From the NCBI GenBank assembly GCA_950097015.1, contig CATNEN010000038.1, positions 18,300,001 to 18,364,000 on the forward strand: 64,000 nucleotides of DNA. Reading direction: 5' to 3'. The number at the start of each line of letters is the position of its first letter. The first letter of the stretch is position 1. A model generated the notes under the pieces. That model searched no databases, was not told the origin of the DNA, and saw nothing but the letters and a program-made list of their open reading frames with translations. Made by a program: the position numbers and the translations under genes. Shown here piece after piece: positions 59,501 through 64,000 of this stretch. This DNA comes from Macrostomum hystrix (lineage: Eukaryota; Platyhelminthes; Macrostomidae).

Positions 59501-60428
59501 AAAATCTCACCCTGTTTGATACTTTTCTTCAAAGTCTCACCCTGTTTGATACTGTTCTTCAAAGTCTCACCCTGTCTGATACTTTTCTTCAAAGTCTCAC
59601 CCTGTTTGATACTGTTCTTCAAAGTCTCACCCTGTTTGATACTGTTCTTCAAAGTCTCACCCTGTTTGATACTGTTCTTCAAAGTCTCACCCTGTCTGAT
59701 ACTTTTCTTCAAAGTCTCACCCTGTTTGATACTGTTCTTCAAAATCTCACCCTGTTTGATACTGTTCTTCAAAGTCTCACCCTGTTTGATACTGTTCTTC
59801 AAAGTCTCACCCTGTCTGATACTTTTCTTCAAAATCTCACCCTGTTTGATACCTTTCTTCAAAATCTCACCCTGTTTGATACTGTTCTTCAAAATCTCAC
59901 CCTGTTTGATACTGTTCTTCAAAATCTCACCCTGTTTGATACTGTTCTTCAAAATCTCACCCTGTTTGATACTGTTCTTCAAAATCTCACCCTGTTTGAT
60001 ACTGTTCTTCAAAATCTCACCCTGTTTGATACTGTTCTTCAAAGTCTCACCCTGTTTGATACCTTTCTTCAAAATCTCACCCTGTTTGATACCTTTCTTC
60101 AAAATCTCACCCTGTTTGATACCTTTCTTCAAAATCTCACTAAATCAAACGAAACGAAACGAGATTCTTCTCCCAGCGAGAACATACCTTGAGTGTCTGG
60201 AGTTGAATTCATCACTTCGTCGGCAGCCGACAAGCGTGACTTTTTGTTCTTGTTAGTTTTTGACTTGGTTGTTACGCAATCTGATTCGGAGTCTGAGTCC
60301 GACACAGCCTGACTCGAGTAGTGCCGCTTAAACGCAAACGCCACCTTAATGTCAGCAGGCGAATCTTCTTCTTCTGATCTGCTCAAGTCGTCGCTAGAGG
60401 CTGGTCTCGATTGAGAGGAAGACGCCAT
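38582..60428 (-). CDS. TDP1: Tyrosyl-DNA phosphodiesterase 1, 14 exons
   Basis: Exons (minus): 60428-60188, 56277-56152, 56054-56011, 55933-55878, 51846-51715, 51226-51134, 49784-49626, 48398-48320, 45482-45294, 42164-42049, 40502-40389, 40317-40215, 39729-39639, 38667-38582. All introns are GT-AG, phases agree at each junction, and the sum is 1629 nt, giving 542 aa (human 608). TDP1 hydrolyses the bond between a topoisomerase I tyrosine and a DNA 3' end, a nuclear repair step. Both phospholipase-D-type motifs are present: H199/K201 (THHSKMMLL) with N219, and H427/K429 (AMPHMKSYL) with N452 ([10 protein letters not shown]) and E474 (RSYEIGVLF). [26 protein letters not shown] and DTHGNIW are further family signatures. 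The first 100 residues are acidic, Ser- and Gln-rich and diverged. Introns 2, 3 and 11 are 97, 77 and 71 bp; all other introns hold minisatellites, listed separately. Confidence 0.96.
38757..39125. mobile_element. hAT-type MITE with 8-bp target duplication, TDP1 intron 13
   Basis: TTTTAGCC occurs at 38757-38764 and 39118-39125. Between them the element starts CAGAGGTCGGCAAACT and ends AGTTTGCCTACCCCTG, which are imperfect inverted repeats of hAT type (CAG...CTG). Inside the ends are CCGGCCCGCGGGCC-like sequences. The middle (about 38850-39045) is a tandem repeat with unit TCTAATCTCTCCCGTG. It has no coding capacity and is 353 bp long, so it depended on a hAT transposase supplied elsewhere. 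Confidence 0.9.
39365..39555. repeat. 24-bp minisatellite, TDP1 intron 13
   Basis: About eight nearly identical copies of a 24-bp unit with core ATATGAAGGCTACCGGATAT. The very low divergence suggests recent expansion. Both strands are open by periodicity only. Confidence 0.95.
39811..40195. repeat. 37-bp minisatellite, TDP1 intron 12
   Basis: About ten copies of a 37-bp unit containing ACTAGCAATCCATTCTGTTC and CACCCATGGGATAG. It is the reverse complement of the array at 46535-47570 in intron 8. It ends about 20 bp from exon 12. Confidence 0.94.
40540..41850. repeat. 24-bp minisatellite, TDP1 intron 10
   Basis: About 54 copies of a 24-bp unit with core CTAATCCCTCCAGTATTC followed by a variable hexamer (CCGTAG, TCATAG, CTATGG). 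Groups of units recur in the same order (for example near 40860-41000, 41020-41180 and 41210-41350), a higher-order structure. Minus-strand open frames up to 360 codons are artefacts. Confidence 0.95.
42230..42500. repeat. 21-bp minisatellite, TDP1 intron 9
   Basis: About twelve copies of a 21-bp unit with core CCCACAATCTACCCCATTTC, decaying toward the right end. It begins about 65 bp from exon 10. Confidence 0.92.
42667..42930 (+). mobile_element. SINE family B, 5'-truncated copy, TDP1 intron 9
   Basis: Plus-orientation copy lacking the tRNA-like head. It starts at GTGGCGCAGCCGCGGA, continues through AGGTTGGCC/GTGTACACTGCC blocks and ends with CCCTCCTGCAATTATTGTTA and an (ATT)n tail. It matches the reverse complement of 31225-31540. 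5' truncation fits retroposition. Confidence 0.85.
43565..44292. repeat. 32-bp G-rich minisatellite, TDP1 intron 9
   Basis: About 22 copies of a 32-bp unit with core GGGGAGGAGGGGTGGGGCAG followed by TTAACAGATTCC. Each unit has three to four G-runs in close spacing, so the plus strand (template strand for TDP1) has strong G-quadruplex potential. A block of several units appears duplicated (about 43680-43850 and 43855-43990). Confidence 0.95.
44700..44830. repeat. Short 21-bp tandem repeat, TDP1 intron 9
   Basis: About six copies of a 21-bp unit with core ACACTATGACAGACAGCTGA, with several degenerate copies. The third array of this intron. Confidence 0.85.
45500..46130. repeat. ~46-bp minisatellite, TDP1 intron 8
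   Basis: About thirteen copies of a roughly 46-bp unit containing GGATGCGGTGGAGTAGACAG and CGGAAGAGAGAGAGAGGACG; length varies with the GA run. It starts within 20 bp of exon 9. On the transcript strand every unit reads as a pyrimidine-rich CTCTCTCTTCCGC followed by CCGCATCCTCAG, resembling a 3' splice site. Confidence 0.93.
46535..47570. repeat. 37-bp minisatellite, TDP1 intron 8
   Basis: About 28 copies of a 37-bp unit containing GGAATAGAATGGATTGCTAA and TCTATCTCATGGATGAA. It is the reverse complement of the intron 12 array (39811-40195), so both belong to one family in opposite orientation within the same transcript. Confidence 0.95.
48391..49617. repeat. 31-bp minisatellite filling TDP1 intron 7
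   Basis: About 40 copies of a 31-bp unit with core CATGAGAAACACTGTGCAAT and GAGGCTGTGAC. It occupies intron 7 (48399-49625) almost completely: it begins about 8 bp inside the 5' splice site and its last unit overlaps the first bases of exon 8. Units of the CACTCTGCAATGAGG variant repeat the real acceptor and exon start exactly. Open frames in all three minus frames are artefacts. Confidence 0.96.
49835..49925 (-). mobile_element. SINE family A fragment, TDP1 intron 6
   Basis: On the minus strand this segment reads ACGACTTGAAGGTCGGGGGT, TCG..., a CACTG and then ATTTGTATCCTTTAGCAAA, matching the B-box and body of the SINE at 30335-30656. It keeps about 90 bases and lacks the 5' half and tail. 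Confidence 0.75.
50510..51000. repeat. 22-bp minisatellite, TDP1 intron 6
   Basis: About 22 copies of 22-bp units alternating between GAGTGACAGAGTGACTGAAA+GA and GAGTGACAGAGTGACAGGAA+GG. On the transcript strand the first variant reads CACTCTCTTTCAGTCACTC, close to a consensus polypyrimidine tract and AG. Confidence 0.94.
51295..51600. repeat. 21-bp minisatellite, TDP1 intron 5
   Basis: About fourteen copies of a 21-bp unit with core ACAATCTGAATCTTACCATA. On the transcript strand each unit contains CTATGGTAAGATT, resembling a 5' splice site. Periodicity leaves both strands open; no gene. Confidence 0.94.
51895..52735. repeat. 22-bp minisatellite, TDP1 intron 4
   Basis: About 38 copies of a 22-bp unit with core GGCATGAGAACTGGTGACAG and GG/GA variants. 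It starts about 50 bp from exon 5. On the transcript strand each unit reads TCTGTCACCAGTTCTCATG, resembling an acceptor. Confidence 0.95.
52736..53609. other. Unique part of TDP1 intron 4
   Basis: Unique AT-rich sequence between two arrays. The phase of exons 4 and 5 is satisfied without an exon here. At 53551-53580 the sequence resembles the left end of the hAT MITE at 38765 (GCAAACTTCGGTCCGG). Confidence 0.5.
53610..55060. repeat. 16-bp minisatellite, TDP1 intron 4, MITE-related
   Basis: About 90 copies of a 16-bp unit, TCTCATCTCTCCCGTA with variants. The same unit makes up the core of the hAT MITE in intron 13. A block of about 200 bp starting near 54003 (CTCGATTGTCTCAATTCTCG) is repeated nearly identically from about 54645, a multi-unit duplication. 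Plus-strand open frames of about 480-510 codons are artefacts of the stop-free unit. Confidence 0.94.
55061..55877. other. Unique part of TDP1 intron 4, 5' end
   Basis: Unique sequence between the 16-bp array and exon 4, with an AT-rich ATAATA tract near 55835-55870. No exon or RNA is seen. Confidence 0.5.
56346..60150. repeat. 30-bp minisatellite filling TDP1 intron 1
   Basis: About 127 copies of a 30-bp unit with core CACCCTGTTTGATACTGTTC followed by TTCAAAGTCT. Unit variants (TGTCTGATAC, ACTTTT, AAAATCT) recur in ordered groups. A block with an extra T run (TTTTTTTTC near 59071) recurs 300 bp later near 59371, a ten-unit duplication. Since 30 is divisible by 3 and the unit has no stop in several frames, both strands are open for 2.8-3 kb (up to 1011 codons). 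The array lies between exon 1 and exon 2 of TDP1 and is spliced out. Confidence 0.97.
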
Positions 60429-60629
60429 TTTGACAGGAAATGCGTTGAAGATAAATTTTTCCTAGAAAATACGCTCGTAATTGCTTTATTTTTTGTTTTG
60501 CGACTGGCACTGGAATATTCAGGTCGATGGTTTCCTATAATTTTACTTTTATTTATTAAAATACCATGTGTCACCTAATTGTTAAGTAGAGTTTAGAGGG
60601 CCGATTGGAAAGTGAGTTCGAAGAGTTGA
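60429..60629 (-). promoter_or_regulatory. TDP1 5' flank, short
   Basis: Only about 200 bp of unique sequence separates the TDP1 start codon from the next satellite, so the promoter is either within these bases or within the array. I cannot identify a specific element. Confidence 0.3.
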
Positions 60630-63600
60630 CTGGTCGGAAAGGGAATTTTGGGAGTTTGGGAAGTTTATTGGTAGGGAAGGGGAGTTTTAGGAAGTTGATT
60701 ATTAAGGAAGGGGAGTTTGGGAAGTTGATTATTAAGGAAGGGGAGTTTTGGGAAGTTGATTAGTAGGGAAGGGGAGTTTGGGAAGTTGATTAGTAGGGAA
60801 GGGGAGTTTTAGGAAGTTGATTATTAAGGAAGGGGAGTTTTAGGAAGTTGATTATTAAGGAAGGGGAGTTTGGGAAGTTGATTATTAAGGAAGGGGAGTT
60901 TTGGGAAGTTGATTATTAAGGGAGTTTAGGAAGTTGATTAGTAGGGAAGGGGGGTTTTGGGAAGTTGATTATTAAGGAAGGGAGTTTAGGAAGTTGATTA
61001 GTAGGGAAGGGGAGTTTGGGAAGTTGATTAGTAGGGAAGGGGAGTTTTAGGAAGTTGATTATTAAGGAAGGGGAGTTTTAGGAAGTTGATTATTAAGGAA
61101 GGGGAGTTTGGGAAGTTGATTATTAAGGAAGGGGAGTTTTGGGAAGTTGATTATTAAGGGAGTTTAGGAAGTTGATTAGTAGGGAAGGGGGGTTTTGGGA
61201 AGTTGATTATTAAGGAAGGGGAGTTTTGGGAAGTTGATTATTAAGGAAGGGAGTTTGGTAAGTTGATTATTAAGGAAGGGGAGTTGGGGAAGTTGATTAT
61301 TAAGGAAGGGGAGTTTGGGAAGTTGATTATTAAGGAAGGGGAGTTGGGGAAGTTGATTATTAAGGAAGGGGAGTTGGGGAAGTTGATTATTAAGGAAGGG
61401 GAGTTGGGGAAGTTGATTATTAAGGAAGGGGAGTTTGGGAAGTTGATTATTAAGGAAGGGGAGTTTGGGAAGTTGATTATTAAGGAAGGGGAGTTTTGGG
61501 AAGTTGATTATTAAGGAAGGGGAGTTGGGGAAGTTGATTATTAAGGAAGGGGAGTTGGGGAAGTTGATTATTAAGGAAGGGGAGTTTTGGGAAGTTGATT
61601 ATTAAGGAAGGGGAGTTGGGGAAGTTGATTATTAAGGAAGGGGAGTTTGGGAAGTTGATTATTAAGGAAGGGGAGTTTTGGGAAGTTGATTATTAAGGAA
61701 GGGGAGTTTTGGGAAGTTGATTATTAAGGAAGGGGAGTTGGGGAAGTTGATTATTAAGGAAGGGGAGTTTGGGAAGTTGATTATTAAGGAAGGGGAGTTT
61801 GGGAAGTTGATTATTAAGGAAGGGGAGTTTTGGGAAGTTGATTATTAAGGAAGGGGAGTTTTGGGAAGTTGATTATTAAGGAAGGGGAGTTGGGGAAGTT
61901 GATTATTAAGGAAGGGGAGTTGGGGAAGTTGATTATTAAGGAAGGGGAGTTGGGGAAGTTGATTATTAAGGAAGGGGAGTTTTGGGAAGTTGATTATTAA
62001 GGAAGGGGAGTTGGGGAAGTTGATTATTAAGGAAGGGGAGTTTGGGAAGTTGATTATTAAGGAAGGGGAGTTTTGGGAAGTTGATTATTAAAGAAGGGAG
62101 TTTAGGAAGTTGATTATTAAGGAAGGGGAGTTTGGGAAGTTGATTATTAAGGAAGGGGAGTTTGGGAAGTTGATTATTAAGGAAGGGGAGTTTGGGAAGT
62201 TGATTATTAAGGAAGGGGAGTTTGGGAAGTTCATTATTAAGGAAGGGGAGTTTGGGAAGTTCATTATTAAGGAAGGGGAGTTTGGGAAGTTCATTATTAA
62301 GGAGGAGGAGTTTGGGATTTTGATTATTAAGGAAGGGGAGTTTTGGGAAGTTGGTTATTAAGGAAGGGGAGTTTTGGGAAGTTGATTATTAAGGAAGGGG
62401 AGTTGGGGAAGTTGATTATTAAGGAAGGGGAGTTTGGGAAGTTGATTATTAAGGAAGGGGAGTTTTGGGAAGTTGATTATTAAGGAAGGGAGTTTAGGAA
62501 GTTGATTATTAAGGAAGGGGAGTTTGGGAAGTTGATTATTAAGGAAGGGGAGTTTGGGAAGTTGATTATTAAGGAAGGGGAGTTTGGGAAGTTGATTATT
62601 AAGGAAGGGGAGTTTGGGAAGTTCATTATTAAGGAAGGGGAGTTTGGGAAGTTCATTATTAAAGAAGGGGAGTTTGGGAAGTTGATTATTAAGGAAGGGG
62701 AGTTTTGGGAAGTTGATTAGTAGGGAAGGGGAGTTTTGGGAAGTTGATTAGTAGGGAAGGGGAGTTTGGGAAGTTGATTATTAAGGAAGGGAGTTTAGGA
62801 AGTTGATTAGTAGGGAAGGGGAGTTTTAGGAAGTTGATTATTAAGGAAGGGGAGTTTGGGAAGTTGATTAGTAGGGAAGGGGAGTTTGGGAAGTTGATTA
62901 GTAGGGAAGGGGAGTTTTGGGAAGTTGATTAGTAGGGAAGGGGAGTTTGGGAAGTTGATTATTAAGGAAGGGGAGTTTGGGAAGTTGGTTATTAAGGAAG
63001 AGGAGTTTGGGAAGTTGATTATTAAGGAAGGGGAGTTTGGGAAGTTCATTATTAAGGAGGAGGAGTTTGGGATTTTGATTATTAAGGAAGGGAGTTTAGG
63101 AAGTTGATTAGTAGGGAAGGGGAGTTTTAGGAAGTTGATTAGTAGGGAAGGGGAGTTTGGGAAGTTCATTATTAAGGAGGAGGAGTTTGGGATTTTGATT
63201 ATTAAGGAAGGGGAGTTTTGGGAAGTTGATTAGTAGGGAAGGGGAGTTTGGGAAGTTGATTATTAAGGAAGGGGAGTTTGGGAAGTTGGTTATTAAGGAA
63301 GAGGAGTTTGGGAAGTTGATTATTAAGGAAGGGGAGTTTGGGAAGTTGATTATTAAGGAAGAGGAGTTTGGGAAGTTGATTATTAAGGAAGGGGAGTTTG
63401 GGAAGTTGGTTATTAAGGAAGAGGAGTTTGGGAAGTTGATTATTAAGGAAGGGGAGTTTTGGGAAGTTGGTTATTAAAGGAAGAGGAGTTTGGGAAGTTG
63501 ATTATTAAGGAAGGGGAGTTTGGGAAGTTGATTATTAAGGAAGAGGAGTTTGGGAAGTTGATTATTAAGGAAGGGGAGTTTGGGAAGTTGGTTATTAAGG

Positions 63601-64000
63601 AAGAGGAGTTTGGGAAGTTGATTATTAAGGAAGGGGAGTTTTGGGAAGTTGATTATTAAGGAAGGGGAGTTGGGGAAGTTGATTATTAAGGAAGGGAGTT
63701 TAGGAAGTTTATTAGTAAGGAAGGGGAGTTTGGGAAGTTGGTTATTAAGGAAGAGGAGTTTGGGAAGTTGATTATTAAGGAAGGGGAGTTTGGGAAGTTC
63801 ATTATTAAGGAGGAGGAGTTTGGGATTTTGATTATTAAGGAAGGGGAGTTTTGGGAAGTTGATTAGTAGGGAAGGGAGTTTAGGAAGTTGATTAGTAAGG
63901 AAGGGGAGTTTTAGGAAGTTGATTATTAAGGAAGGGGAGTTTTGGGAAGTTGATTATTAAGGAAGGGGAGTTGGGGAAGTTGATTATTAAGGAAGGGGAG
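60630..64000. repeat. 30-bp purine-rich satellite upstream of TDP1
   Basis: Over 110 copies of a 29-31-bp unit with core GGAAGTTGATTATTAAGGAA and GGGGAGTTT(T)G. Variants (GATTAGTAGGGAAGG, GGAGGAGGAG, GTTCATTATTAAGG) form higher-order groups that recur along the array. It continues beyond the window end. Open frames such as the IIKEGEFGKL repeat are periodicity artefacts. Confidence 0.97.

Noticed and set aside
56246-60256. Open frames of 950, 920 and 1011 codons on both strands
   Set aside because: They are translations of a stop-free 30-bp repeat inside TDP1 intron 1; the flanking exons splice in phase without them.
60630-64000. CRISPR-like regular direct repeats
   Set aside because: Units are contiguous tandem copies without unique spacers, and the context is an animal genome with spliced genes.

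Overview
This is eukaryotic nuclear DNA from an animal, most likely a repeat-rich invertebrate. The evidence is GT-AG introns, animal gene families, DD34D mariner and hAT transposons, a LINE fragment and tRNA-derived SINEs. The phylum cannot be fixed from the sequence; a spiralian such as a flatworm or mollusc is a guess. The standard genetic code fits every gene.

Layout, left half. A 17-bp satellite (1-1742) is followed by a five-exon minus-strand gene (2665-7176) for an A20/AN1 zinc-finger protein of the ZFAND5/6 type. Its largest intron holds two minisatellites. An intergenic stretch rich in the word AGGCCTA follows. Next come a glutamine-rich orphan protein (10611-12710, +), a SINE-like insertion with a 16-bp target duplication (14781-15317), and a single-exon M28B peptidase related to glutamate carboxypeptidase II (17094-19460, +).

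Middle. From 20.1 to 37.6 kb the window is largely mobile DNA. It holds a BEL/Pao gag-like remnant, a mariner split by an in-frame LINE fragment (20571-23909), a DDE transposon with 145-bp inverted repeats (27390-28552), a second long-TIR element carrying C2H2 fingers and a helix-turn-helix ORF (34277-35704), and a decayed mariner (36264-37567). Between them lies a two-exon rhodopsin-family GPCR (30205-32872, +) whose single intron has taken in two SINEs.

Right half. One 14-exon minus-strand gene, tyrosyl-DNA phosphodiesterase 1 (TDP1, 38582-60428), spans almost 22 kb. I rebuilt all 14 exons; every junction keeps phase and the product is 542 aa with both HxK motifs. Three introns are tiny (71-97 bp). 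Each of the other ten contains at least one minisatellite, and by adding array spans about 58% of the gene is tandem repeat. One array fills intron 7 and duplicates that intron's own 3' splice site. The arrays in introns 8 and 12 are one family in opposite orientation. The intron 4 array looks like an expansion of a minisatellite carried inside a hAT-type MITE that also sits in intron 13. A further array (60630-64000) lies upstream of the gene and runs off the window.

The genes are functionally unrelated and do not form a pathway. What unites the window is the repeat landscape: minisatellites inside introns, some seeded by transposons or by splice-site sequence. All long open frames inside arrays are artefacts of repeat periodicity.
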